The position numbers and the translations under genes are program-made. Under the pieces are notes generated by a model. The model worked only from the letters and a program-made list of their open reading frames with translations. It had not been told where the DNA came from and did no database searches. A stretch of 64,000 bases of DNA from Myrica gale. Taxonomy: Eukaryota; Streptophyta; Magnoliopsida; Fagales; Myricaceae. The DNA is taken from contig OZ005610.1 in assembly GCA_963930655.1 (NCBI GenBank), positions 8,189,001 through 8,253,000 on the forward strand, read 5' to 3'. This document shows, piece after piece, positions 34,667 through 47,400 of this stretch (its first letter is position 1; the number at the start of each line of letters is the position of its first letter).

Positions 34667-37600
34667 ATGGGTTCGCTTGGTGCCCTAGACAAACCATTGA
34701 AGTACCCGACTGCTCGCAGAGACCAGTCCGTCGTCGACGACTACCACGGTGTTAAGATTACTGACCCTTATCGATGGTAATTATAACGCAATGGACTCTC
34801 AATGCAATATCATTTATGAGTAAAAAAAATGCTCTTTCTGGATTGAAATGGAGGTTTAGTCGATGCGCTCGACAAGAAGACATTTGTTTTATTGTTCACC
34901 CAAAAATTGTTTGTTTGGGATATTGGAGGAAATATGATTGTAGCTATTTCTTTCTTGTTCTCTTTTCAATGTTCAGGCTCGAGGATCCTGACGCGGAGGA
35001 AGTGAAAGAGTTTGTACAGAAGCAGGTGAAATTGACTGAATCGGTGCTTGAGAAATGCGAGACGAGAGAGAAGCTTCGCGAGAAGATCACGAAGCTCTTC
35101 GATCACCCGCGTTATGAACCGCCTTTCAGGCGAGGGGACAAGTACTTTTACTTCCACAACACGGGGCTTCAAGCTCAAAACGTCCTCTACGTACAGGTTC
35201 GTGAGCCGGAACTGGATATAGGAGAGCTGCATATGCTTTGTTTGGCTCGATGTTCACATTTTATCTCTGGTTTGCTATTCAGGATAGCGTGGATGGAGAA
35301 CCTGAAGTTTTGCTGGACCCAAATGTGCTTAGTGAAGATGGAACTGTCTCTCTGAACACGCTTTCGGTTAGCGAGGATGCCAAGTACTTGGCTTACGGGC
35401 TTAGTACGAGCGGTAGTGATTGGGTTTCAATCAAAGTAATGCGGGTCGAGGATAAAAAGGTTGAAGCAGACACTTTGTCATGGGTGAGTATCTCATTGCC
35501 CTGTTTTGCTCATTGGAAAAAGAAAGACGAGCGAAAAAATATATAAAACGAGAGTGTATTTGTTTTTAGATACGAGTACTGAAAGAGGTCATATATGATG
35601 TAATGCAGGTAAAGTTTTCATCCATTAGTTGGACCCATGACAGCAAAGGGTTTTTCTACAGCCGATATCCTGCTCCCAAGTAAGTGAGCAACATAAGGTT
35701 CTTATATATATGCAAAGTACCAAATCAGAAAAATGACTGGTGTTGCTGGAATGGTCGCGGGTTTCAAAATTTTTGCATTCACAACTTAAAAAAAAAGAAA
35801 AAGAATTGGGCAAAATCTGGGAGAAAAGAACACAAGCAAGTTAAAGTGCATATTGAAACTGCTAAAGGACCAGTTTTACCCGAATTTGAGCTGAGACCGA
35901 AGGAATCACTACTATATTTGTCAAGTACGGATCATAAATTATATTATGATGTTGCATAGGGTTGGGCAAGACAAATTTTTTATTAGTACCTCAATTCCAT
36001 AGATTGTCATTTTGGATCCATGATGATAGTAGTGTTTTTCTGTAGAGAGGGAGACAAAATAGATGCTGGGACGGACACTGATTCTAACCTTTACCATGAG
36101 CTATACTATCATTTCTTGGGTACGGATCAGTCTGAAGATGTTTTATGCTGGAGAGATTCTGAAAACCCTAAATACTTGTTTGGAGCTGATGTTACGGATG
36201 ATGGGAAGGTAATTTATCTCTATTTTCGTGTTATTTACCACTTTCTCGCTTTGATCGAGCTTCTTGATTCCTAGTACTTCTTTGTTTAGGGATGTATCGT
36301 ATTTTTTTTTCAATCTATCTACCATATATGGAAGGCACCACAACTTTTTCTGAATTCTTATTCTCTCAATTCTATGGTTTGCCTCTTGTTGAACCTGCCC
36401 ACACCAAATGATTTGTAGTTTTTTTAATGTTTTATTTCATGTGACGAAAGTAAGAGTTGGAGTTCCTATAGGCCTGGAAGGTGTTTCTGATTTAGTGCTA
36501 GAAATGGAGCTTTCCTCTAAATTTGTGCCCAAAAATCCCGGAATTACTCGAGGGCTTCAGGGGAATCCAAATTAGAATAAAAGGGTTCTTTGTTGATGGG
36601 ATGAAGGATTCAATGGCAGACTTGCACAAGAAGTAGGTTTGTGGTAATGGGTAGAGGATTTATTGGCTTGATAGTATTAGGATCTTTGCAAAGTTGTAAT
36701 GTGAAAGGTAATTTGTTACTATCCAATGGCATGCTGAGGTAGCATACTGCCTTTGTACATTTCTTTCTTATAAGATCCTCTAAATATGTTACTTATAAAA
36801 AAAAAAAAGATCCTCTACATATTCTTTGATGATCTATAATTTTTACTGAGAGCAGATCAAGAAATGCTTTAAAATCGCTTTCTAGTTTCTGAGGAAGCAC
36901 CATCATCATACCATGTTGTTGAATCTTTCTATTTAAAAAAGATCCTCTACATATTAGGATCTTTGCAAAGTTGTAATGTGAAAGGTAATTTGTTACAATC
37001 CAATGGCATGCTGAGGTAGCATACTGCCTTTGTACATTTCTTTCTTATAAGATCCTCTACATATGTTACTTGTCAAAAAAGAAGAAGAAGATCCTCTACA
37101 TATTCTTTGATGATCTGTAATTTTTACTGGAAGCAGATCAAGAAATGCTTTAAAATCGCTTTCTAGTTTCTGAGGAAGCACCATCATCATACCATGTTGT
37201 TGAATCTTTCTATTTAAACAGCATCTTCAGTTGTATGTTTAAGATTGATGTTTAGTGCTCCGATGCTTGTTCTGTGCAGGCATGAGCTACAGTGCCCAAA
37301 TAATTTGGTTTAGAAAGAATGCAAATGCAAAATTTTCAACAGATTCCAGCAAACTGACTGCACTTTTATGTTATTGTGCAGTACGTTCTCCTGTACATCG
37401 ATGAGAGTTGTGATCCTGTCAACAAATTTTATTATTGTGACTTGTCTACGCTTCCTAACGGCCTCGGAGGTTTCAAGGGGAAAAATGACTTGCTCCCATT
37501 TATTAAGGTTGTCGATGAATTCGTGGCTCAGTATCAGTTCATTGCCAATGATGACACACTATTTACATTTCGGACAAATAAAGATGCTCCGAAGTATAAG

Positions 37601-40156
37601 CTAGTCCGAGTAGATCTGAAGGAACCAAGTGTTTGGACTGATGTTATCCAAGAGGCCCAAAGTGATGTACTTGAATCGGCTTGTGCTGTTAATGGTGACC
37701 AACTGATTGTGAGTTACCTGAGTGATGTTAAGTATGTTCTGCAGATAAGGGACTTGAAATCAGGTTCCTTGCTACATCAGTTACCCATTGACATTGGGAC
37801 AGTGTATGGAATTTCTGCGAGGCGTGAAGACAAAGTTGCTTTTATTGGGTTTACTAGCTTTCTTACCGCGGGTATTGTTTATCAGTGTGATTTAGAATCT
37901 GAGGTTCCTGATATGAAGATCTTTCGTGAAATTGTTGTTCCTGGGTTTGATCGCTCTGATTTCCATGCCGATCAGGTATCTTGTTTCCTTATCGATGCCC
38001 TACTACTACTACTACTACTATCACTACCACCTTCTTGCCAAGCTGCATACCCTTGGATGATTAGGGCAGATCTTCTTCTGTCTCCCAATTCCTTGCGGGT
38101 GTATGTTTGAGCCCCCAAGGGGATGCTAATCTTACTTGGTTGTTTTTTCATCTCCAGGTTTTTGTGCCTAGTAAGGATGGTACCAAGATACCAATGTTCA
38201 TTGTGGCTAGAAAGAATGTTCTTTTGGATGGATCACACCCTTGTTTGTTATATGGATATGGTGGATTTAACATTAGTCTTACACCATCATTCAGTGTTAG
38301 TCGCATTGTCTTCACAAGGCATCTAGGTGCTGTTTTCTGCATAGCAAACATCCGTGGTGGTGGCGAGTATGGGGAGGAATGGCATAAAGCAGGCTCACTT
38401 GCAAAGAAGCAGAATTGCTTTAATGATTTCATTGCTGCTGCTGAATACCTTATTTCTGCTGGTTATACTCAGCCCAAGAGGTTGTGCATAGAAGGTGGAA
38501 GCAATGGTGGGCTTCTGGTTGGGGCTTGCATAAATCAGGTATTGTTGTATTGGGTGGTGCAGTTGCTTGATTTCATTATTGGTGTCCCTTGTCATAGTCA
38601 GTTTGAGCGTGTAAAATTAAATTACATTTTATTTTGGGGCAGAGACCTGATCTCTTGGTGGTAATTTATTAAATTACTTTTTTCTTTTTGAGCAGAGACC
38701 TGATCTTTTTGGTTGTGCTTTGGCTCATGTTGGAGTTATGGACATGCTGCGATTCCATAAATTTACCATAGGTTAGTCCTGGTTTATTGTATCCACTCTT
38801 CTAGCAATTTTGAATCACATGTTGACTTAGACTTGCTTTCTAGGACATGCATGGACTTCTGATTACGGCTGTTCAGACAAGGAGGAAGAGTTCCACTGGC
38901 TAATCAAGTGAGTATAGTTTATCCTATATTGAGTATCAGTACCGAATTGATGCCATTATTTTAAAATATTCAATTTGTAATATTCCACCATATTGTATGT
39001 AAGAAACTGAAAAATTACCAAATTTTCTGTTGAATTCATTCACTTATTCAATCCTCTATCCATGATAACCATGCTTATTTTTGCCTCATAGTTCTAGCAT
39101 TAGGCATGTTGATTTTTCTTTCTCGATTCATTTGCTTGAAGATGTAATTAACCTCGGTTAACTGTTATTTGCCGTGATAATTTACTTTCTCTGAAGCTTG
39201 GAGAGGTACAGCAGGTCTTAAAGATTCAAAAACATTTTAAGTGAGAAGTAATGTACAGAAGAGTTCAGATAATGCTCACAGTTGGTTTATTGTGGTGTTT
39301 AGGTATTCTCCCCTGCATAATGTCAGGAGACCTTGGGAACAGCATCCGGATAAACCTACCCAGTATCCATCCACAATGTTACTGACAGCTGATCATGATG
39401 ATAGGGTTGTGCCGTTGCACTCATTGAAGTTATTGGCGGTCAGTCTTTATCTTTAGTAGAAAACCTAGAAGTCGTTAGCCTTCTTTTCCCCCAAGGATTA
39501 TGTAACAATCTTGCTGCAGATAATGAACTGGTTGGTGGAAAAGTAGTCTTTTTGTTTACTTGTGGCTATGTGATTGCTATTTAGATTTTCTTCATTGATG
39601 TTGTCGTTGTTGTCATTTCGAGAAATAGATGTATTGTAATAGTCATAAATGTTCTGCAACTGCATGCATATTTGCTGAAAGGGAATTGCGTGATTAGCAG
39701 TTATTTGAGCTTGATGTGCTACTCATCTATCTGTGTTTCCTCTCTCCCCATAGTGTTAGATATGCAGGATGTATCCTTGGGAATTGCACTGCATGCCTAT
39801 TTCATCTTTCCCACTTTTGTTTATCTTGAAAATGGTTTATTTTCATTGTCAGACTATGCACTATGTTCTTTGCACGAGCTTGGAGAACAGCCCTCAGACC
39901 AACCCTATTATTGGTCGTATAGAGTGTAAGGCAGGACACGGAGCTGGACGTCCTACACAGAAAATGGTATAAGTTCGATCATAATTCTCTCTTCTTTTCA
40001 TTCTTTCATTCGTCTTTTCTGTTTCTTTCTTTTTAACAGTTGGTCATGTGATTCTACGTTTAACTTTCTGTCATTGCTCTTCTGCTACAGATTGATGAAG
40101 CTGCTGACCGGTACGGGTTTATGGCTAAGATGTTGGATGCATCATGGATTGACTAG
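34667..40156 (+). CDS. POP: Prolyl oligopeptidase (serine peptidase S9A)
   Basis: Cleaves peptides after proline, acting on short substrates admitted through a beta-propeller; cytosolic in most eukaryotes. Exons: 34667-34776, 34977-35196, 35283-35483, 35609-35679, 36046-36208, 37382-37975, 38158-38538, 38696-38771, 38844-38907, 39303-39438, 39853-39966, 40091-40156; 2,196 nt, 731 residues, the family's normal length. All introns are GT-AG with consistent phases. The protein starts [20 protein letters not shown] and has N-terminal peptidase-side sequence, the propeller in exons 3-6, and the alpha/beta hydrolase fold with catalytic Ser in [12 protein letters not shown] (exon 7), Asp in [10 protein letters not shown] (exon 10) and His in [10 protein letters not shown] (exon 11). 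No targeting peptide seen. Intron 5 has a 277-bp tandem duplication and intron 7 a duplicated acceptor. It matches the recalled Arabidopsis neighbour of AMY2. Confidence 0.96.
36676..37218. repeat. 277-bp tandem duplication in POP intron 5
   Basis: Two highly similar units start at 36676 and 36953 (TTAGGATCTTTGCAAAGTTG) and end GAATCTTTCTATTTAAA. Each contains ATAAGATCCTCTA, ATATGTTACTT and an A-rich run, resembling the tail of a retroposon copy. Confidence 0.85.
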
Positions 40157-41161
40157 ATCAAAGGGGGCTCTAGTCATGGCTATGCTGCTGTATGCATCCT
40201 GATTGACGGTAATATTATGCATCCTGCATTCTGAAGGTTTGGTGGATATGACACATCTTCGTAAGGGAGATTCTCCTTTTTCAGGACTCCGACCACAACA
40301 AAAGAAAATATATAAACAGCAAATACAATTATCTTGTTTGGCATTTCGAATTACGAGCTGTTACCAAATTATCTGTAACATGTCTTTTTGGCTATCAATT
40401 AACTGATTTGGAAGCACTTTGTTTCTTTTGGCTTCCTAGTCATTTAGAATATTATGAGCACACGACAAATTTCAGATATGAAATTATTGGTCAAACAGTA
40501 AGCGTAAATTAAAATGTTAGACCATGATAAACATGAATGATAGTTTAATTCCACGGTAAGTTGCACAGAATGTGTGCGGTTTGGTGGGTTATACCAGTTT
40601 GGGGTTTACTAGTTTGTTAACTGGGTTTCACACCAGTGAGTTTGCCGAGTTGGTTTCTTCTATAAAGTTGCATAGAACTTTATAGAATAACAAAACGGGG
40701 GATGTTTGTAAGATGTACATGGGGATTACTAATTTTGTTTTCTTCTTTTGGGCACTACACAATTTTGGATTTGTCCTCGTCTATTTCCATTTTTCTTTTC
40801 TTTTCTTTTTTCTACAAGAGTACATTGTCCTCGTGATAACATGGTCCATTGGGCCAGTAGAATCAAGGGTCGACTTGTGCAAATAGTTCGATGTGTGATC
40901 AGGTTTTACATAGCACTAGTGTCCCAACTAATTACTCTAGGCGATTTGAAAATAGTGTCCAACCAGGGGAGAAAACATATTTAACACTAGTGTGTCCAAT
41001 CAACGGTCTGCAATGCCTTCCACGATGCTTTTCAGAGGAGGTCTCACAGACAGGGTACGAACCAAATGACCCAGATTCGCGCATTTTCTGTACGTGGGCC
41101 GTAGTTTGTCTGGTGAGTAAGACGGCACTACTAGTTAGACGTTCTAGTTCGGATCCAACCA
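40157..41161. other. POP 3' UTR and intergenic DNA
   Basis: Begins with the probable POP 3' UTR (AAAAGAAAATATATAAACAG near 40300). No further gene before the U6 promoter. Confidence 0.5.
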
Positions 41162-41227
41162 GTCCCACATGGTTCAGTTACTTAGAATTACTTCGCTATA
41201 TGAAAAGAAACGAAGGATCATATGAGT
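41162..41227 (+). promoter_or_regulatory. U6 promoter: USE and TATA
   Basis: An upstream sequence element GTCCCACATGG (41162-41172, consensus RTCCCACATCG) lies 24 bp before a TATA box TATATGAA (41197-41204), which starts 31 bp before the RNA. In dicots a short USE-TATA spacing of about 23-26 bp specifies RNA polymerase III, whereas about 33 bp specifies polymerase II. Confidence 0.88.
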
Positions 41228-41247
41228 GTCCCTTCGGGGACATCCGA

Positions 41248-41279
<32 letters not shown>

Positions 41280-41329
41280 GGCCCCTGCGCAAGGATGACA
41301 CGCACAAATCGAGAAATGGTCCAAATTTT
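41228..41329 (+). ncRNA. U6: U6 spliceosomal snRNA
   Basis: 102 nt starting GTCCCTTCGGGGACATCCGA and containing the invariant ACAGAGA box (in GATACAGAGAAGATTAGC), the AGC triad and GCATGGCCCCTGCGCAAGGA, ending GGTCCAAATTTT. A T run from 41326 serves as the polymerase III terminator. The RNA looks full length with no change I can see from the plant consensus as I recall it, and the promoter is complete, so a functional copy is likely. It pairs with U4 and U2 and forms the catalytic core of the spliceosome. Confidence 0.96.
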
Positions 41330-44300
41330 TTTTTCTCCTTTTTCTCCTTCTCCCCTGATATCTCAACTGTCTTATTCCCGGAATCGTCAATCCGGTAAGC
41401 TCAGTTTTCGTCCCTCCGGTAAGCTCAGTTTTCGTCCCTCGAAGACCTCGTTTAGGGTTTTCAAGTTGCGATTTTGAACTCTCTTGATTGTTTCCCTCTT
41501 CGTGCAAATCATGTTTTGCAATTTGTTTTTCTTTTCGCCGGTGCCCTAATTTCTGCATATCAATACTTTTTTTTCTTAGCTCTGCAAATCAATACACTAA
41601 CGGCTATTTAAATTTTAGGTAGTTGATATTCTTGAATGTTCAAGATTGCAAAAATTGTCGTCAAATAGTTTTGAAACTTTTGAGGCATTCCACTTCTTGT
41701 TTTGTTCGAAGGGGTTATTTTCAGAATTTGCAGTAGTCGGTTAATAATGTAGTTGTGACATTTCTGTAATTTTCGGTTGGTAATAATTAACTGAGGATTT
41801 CAATCGCGTTTTGGCAACAATCGGGAGAGGGAGAGGAAAACGAGAAGAGCAAAGAGCAAAGAGAAAAGAACTTATGGGTGAAGATCATAGAAAGAATAAA
41901 AAAGTCAGCTTGGCAGTAGTCTAGGTTGAAGTTTTGTGGAAACTTGAAATCTGGTTGGCTTTTCAATGTTCATAATGTTAAATATGATAATGAAGTTGTG
42001 ATGTGCCTAATTTCCTTGGATCACTTCAGATTTTCATTTTCTTTCAAGGGGTAAGAATTGATTGTTGTTCGTTATTGGAAATGCAGAGAGATATTTCTTG
42101 GTGTACCACCCTGTAGATTGGGCAAATGTCGAAGGGTCTCAAGGGTTGTGATTTATAATTCGTCTTATATGATTCTTGCAGTATTTACTGTTATCTTATG
42201 ATTCTGATATTTGTCTTGAAGTTATTCATTGGTACACTGTTGTTTTCCTGTTTTCTGAGTATATCAATTGGGCAATATTTCACTACTATAGGGAAAGAGG
42301 AAAAGAACAAAAAACGCGAGAAAGATGAAGATACAAAGAACCAAAGATCCAAATATGCAATAACCTGGGTTTGGTTTGGTTTGGTTTAATTTGGTTAAAA
42401 CTTAAAGCAGATTTGCTTGTGAATTCTCATAATGTTCGACTATGCTGATAAGTTTTTATGTGCCTAAATTCCAGAGTTTACTTCAGATTTTAAGATTCCT
42501 CCCAACAGGTAAGAAGAAATACTGATTTTTTTTTTGAGCAAGAAGAAATACTGATTGTTGCAACTAGATTGGAATAGGAAAGGATATATATATATATATG
42601 TTGGTTTTCAATCCTGAGGCTTGAGCGACTGTCCAATCCTTATTAGTGGTTTTTATGATTGGTTTTCCTCTTTCTGATATTATTCCTGCTCTATTCAGTT
42701 TTCGGATGTTGTCTTGTGCTTTTATATTTCCATGAACGTTTTTATGTTGTCTTGTGTCTTCCAGGTGATCAGGGATGAATGTAACCATTCGGTCCTTATC
42801 ACTCGTGTGTTGTGAAGCTCAAGTGCAGTGCATGGGCCAACCAAATTGATTGTAGATGGACATGGCAACTTTCTACTAGTAACCCTTGCAATTCAATACA
42901 AGAATCTCACAACTGACATTTCACCTCTAGTCCAAGACAAAGCATCCCGCCCTGCTTGGTCTGCTGTAAACATACATCAGTGTTGATGCTGTGCATAACC
43001 TGATTGGAATTGCATGTTGGGACCTGGACTTACATGCTCAGTTGTCCCACTTAATGACCAACAGTTGTGTCTAGAGCAGGAATTGAGTGGCTGTGTTTGC
43101 AGTCACGTTGGTGAGGGGAGATTCAAAATCTGGATTCTAAAGTAGATCTGTAAAAGGCTTGTGTTTAGTAGTGAACCATATTTCACTGAAATTTGAGCTT
43201 ATTTATGGAGTTTGGATGTAACTTCTTCAAGTGTATGATGCTGGCCATGGATTTACCATGAATCCGAGTGACAGATTTCTGTGCCCAAGAACAGACAAGC
43301 CAGGATTGGACCCTAGGGGGGCTGATTTACAAAATAAATTTTGGAGTGCCAAAAAAAACATAAGAAAATCATTAAAAAAAATTTGTTAAAGGGAACCGTT
43401 TTTTATGTAATTAATTTTCTATTTTAAAACATGACGACCTATAAAATAGCATAGTGAAGAACTAGTTCAATCCATGTCGACCAGAAGCAACATTACATTG
43501 TTTAGGAGGTTGGAAACAATAAAGGAATACATATTATCGAATGGACTTATAACCCATGAATTTTTGGTAATTGCTAAGAAGAGAGACCTTCAACCTAGTT
43601 TAAAAGCAACCTTAATTACCCTGAATAAGAAAAAACATCGTCTCTAATATAAAATGGATAAAAAATTGGTCTTTAATTATTTTTTGTCTAAGTAAAAATT
43701 GGTCTTTAATGGTTGGCCCATAAAAGAAAAGAAGGATCTAGAAAAAAAAAAGGAAGAAAAAAGGCTAAATTTTGTTCCGTGTCTTTTGAGGATTATACCG
43801 TTGGATTAAAGATGAAAAAAAAACGGCCACAAAAGAGGGAAATAACTGCTTTACACTATCCAAAAACAAACCTCAGAGATATCTTTGGTCTAGGTTTCAG
43901 ATTAGCGAAATTTACAAGAAAAACTTCTTTGTGATTATTTTACCCTGGAGCCCTTGTATCACGTTTCTCGGCATAGAATATCAAATGTGCACGAAATAAT
44001 CTACCAACTTGATGAATTGCAGTTGATATCAGAAACAGAAAATACGTGAAAATGAAGTAGAAAGTACTGCCAGGGCATTTCTGATGATAAGAAACCAAAA
44101 AAGTCCGCAAGAGTCATGGGATGAGAAGCTGTTCTATCCCTGCTTCATATGCAAGAGGAATATCTGGACTCGCCTCCGAGGAACACCTCAAGTTATTCTG
44201 CAACCTGGACTAAACCCATCTGGGGCTTGTCCTAGTCTGAATCACCAGGGGTTGTGGGAAGTGGGCATGCTCGGCGAATACACGGAAACATGTCGCTTTT

Positions 44301-44449
44301 GATCAGTTGTAAAACGCTATTGGTATCGGAAACTCACTGAATTAATTCCAACACTCAATAAACCTGAGTTCCTGCAACGGAACATGCAAAATTTTAAAAC
44401 CACCGAAGATAAGGCATGCCAAATTCTGATAATGGAACAAATACAAACC
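41330..44449. other. Region between U6 and PUS10, no gene assigned
   Basis: Directly after the U6 terminator is a 24-bp tandem repeat, CCGGTAAGCTCAGTTTTCGT plus CCCT, at 41392-41415 and 41416-41439. 41440-43300 is less AT-rich than other intergenic DNA, with short Lys/Glu-rich frames (near 41830-41880 and 42290-42360) and splice-like CTTGCAG and TTCCAG signals, so an unannotated transcript is possible. (AT)8 at about 42583-42599. 43320-44449 is AT-rich and shows nothing clear; it should include the PUS10 3' UTR. Confidence 0.35.
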
Positions 44450-47400
44450 TCATTCTCCCAGAAAACAGTCCATTTTTACGTCTGTAACATCGAGTTGCAC
44501 TATCTCTGCTCTGCAACCTAGGATTGATCCAATGCTGCAAAACAGGAAGCAAAAACTTAGTCAGACCTCTGTAAATTAAGACATGATGAATTGGTCAAAA
44601 CATGATATCAATCTGATAACCGTAATGGGAAGAAGTTGGACGGTTGAAACCAGAAATATGCACTTCAGAATAGGTCAAAGTACAATTTTGGGCCACCTGT
44701 GGGTAAATGCACTATCATTTGGTTGATAGTTTAAAGATATAGTTAAAATCTGACCTATATTCTAACCTTATAAATCTTATCGTATCCAAGTCAACAGCAC
44801 CAACAAGGGTGATGGTGGACGTAGAACGGTCAAAACAAGAGAATAAACTGAAGTGACATAAGACACAGTTCAGCAATTGATGAGACACGATACAGATGTT
44901 CCAGTTCAATGTAACAAGTTCTGTCTCATACCTAGGATGTGTACGGCCGAGATCCCCATGAACAAACTCTTTGATATAGGTTCCAGCCTGAATTCAAAAT
45001 ACAATAATTAGTGTTTCCTCTTTGCCATACATGAACTTAGAAAATCAATCTCTCTTGTAATTGGTAGTGGGTCAAACTCTTCATAAAAGTTGCAGTGATC
45101 TAAGCTAAGTCCCTTCATCGCGCAAGCCAGGTGAAAAGCAGTTTATGGAAAGCAGATTACATCCTATTCCATTAGTCTCTGCCGACAGGAATTGTCGGTG
45201 TCCTTAATATAAACTTTCATGAAATCATCTGATGATGTTCGTTGGCAATCATAGCCAAGATTCTGAATGCAGCATTGCAACTCACTGGGCCTTACTGAGT
45301 TGTTTTCTGGCCAAGATTTTTGAATGCAAAATTGCAACTCATTATGCGTTATCGAGTTGTTTCCTGAAGCCAACACAGATTCCTTGCCAGAAAGGCTACA
45401 TCAACAGAGCCACCTCTTCAACAAAACTGTCATTTTCAACAAATATCGAACAAAACCATCGAGCTGGGGTTAAGTCCAATTCTCTATAGAAAACTTGGGC
45501 TTGTTAAAAGTCTTAGCTTCCTTCAGAAGCAACCCTTTTGTCTATCGTTTGTTTAACAATAAACAGAACCATTTAATACAACACATCATCTTGTAAATCG
45601 AAAGTCAGAGTAAGCTGTATAATCAGACATTTAGATTCAGGTCAAAAGGGCCCTGTTTAACCTAGCATTCATCCATTAGGATAAAATCACCGCTACGTAG
45701 TCATTATAAAAATATATTGGTATCAGAAGAAATTTAACTATTTTACCTGCGTGCATAAATGTAAAAGAAAATATTGAGAACTACCGCAAATCCTCTCAAT
45801 CTTCATCCTAAAATTTTATAGGAAAAAGGATAGTTAGACATCCAGAATAGTATTTAGACCCTTAAAAAATGCTATGCTGCATAATTGGTAAGGCTCCAAC
45901 CAATGTATTATCTTCTCACGTTCTAACGGACTTCGTCGATGAAGCACCCTTACGGGGGTCCTCTGCAAAATTTGCTGGATGGAACACAAACATACCATAT
46001 GAGTACCTTCTATCAGGAAACAAAGCTTTGTAAAGGCAGCCTTATCTCGAGTACTTGGAGTATGAACAAACTAACAAGAACTTTAAAAATAATGCAACTG
46101 GATACAAGTATCAAAAGCATAAAAGAGGATTCACTCATTCTGTAAGCAAAGATAAAATATCTAAACGCTTCAGCACAAAAATTTAAGAGACATCCTTATC
46201 GTTAAATCTTCTTATCATTAAATGTTTATAAGGATCTCACTTGAAGTGCTCCATGATTCTTGAGCCTATCTTAAGTCTATAGCAAAAGGATGCCTTTCCA
46301 TACAGGCAGCAGAAGTCTTTCCAAAAGTTCAGCGATGAATATTTTGGGAAGGTAATAGACCATCAAAAGTAAAAAGTAACTGAACTTCATTTCAACATAA
46401 AATATTAGACATAAAAGTAGCTGAATTATGTGCTTCGCTAAAGGATAAAAACCTTGGTCTACTTCTGTTATTTACATTCAATAGCCCATTGCAACGCTTA
46501 AAAAAAATAGCCCATTGCTACTGTAGCTGTTCTATTCAGCCAATCCCCTGCGCTTGGTTTGTCCTGCATCGCCCAAGCAGCTATACCCTATCTCGAATGC
46601 GCAATTGAATATGGGTTGGCATCTGTCCTACTGTGTATTGAAGTTGCTGGCAGAAGAAGGATATTCCCAGAATCCACCCTTTGTGTCTATTCTCACTCAT
46701 TTACTGCTCTTATTAATCTAGCAGTGCTGCTGTCACATGATGTAATTTCTAGGCTTCCAAGACCTACTCTCATACTCAAACCTCACAGCATACACATACC
46801 AAGCACTAAGAAGCAACATGCAATTTTTCAAGGTGTTCTCAAATGAAAACCATCCTCACAAAATTATTGGAACTTCAATAATACCAAGACACTACCCCTT
46901 TCCCCTGGCACTGGTTCATTTTCCAAAGAGCACAAGCATGTTTTGACTTACTAACTAGTACTAGCCGACCACTTCTACCTATTTCCTACCTTACTCCAGA
47001 CCGCCACTAGAACTGCTTGTCACGAATTTTTATAGATGTAAAGCATCACAAGAGACATCATATGAAATATGAAGCCTGCAAACAACTCACCATTTCCTTG
47101 AGTGATGATATAGACTCCAAGTCATTATCTTCGAGAGGTCGTGAAATCCACACTACTGCAGCATATTGCTTCTGCATGAGATATAAGACATAGCAACAAT
47201 CATCCATGTTTAATTATCTAAATGTATTTCAAACTGTCACCCAAATAAACAGATAGGAACGTAAATAGAGTGAACAATGAATTGGTATATTGATGAAAAG
47301 AAAAGAAGTCCAAGTACACACAAACCTGCTTCTCTGCTTCCCCCTCACGCATCAGGGTCCACCCGTGACTGCCTACAACTTTCAAATTTTTTATCCCAAC

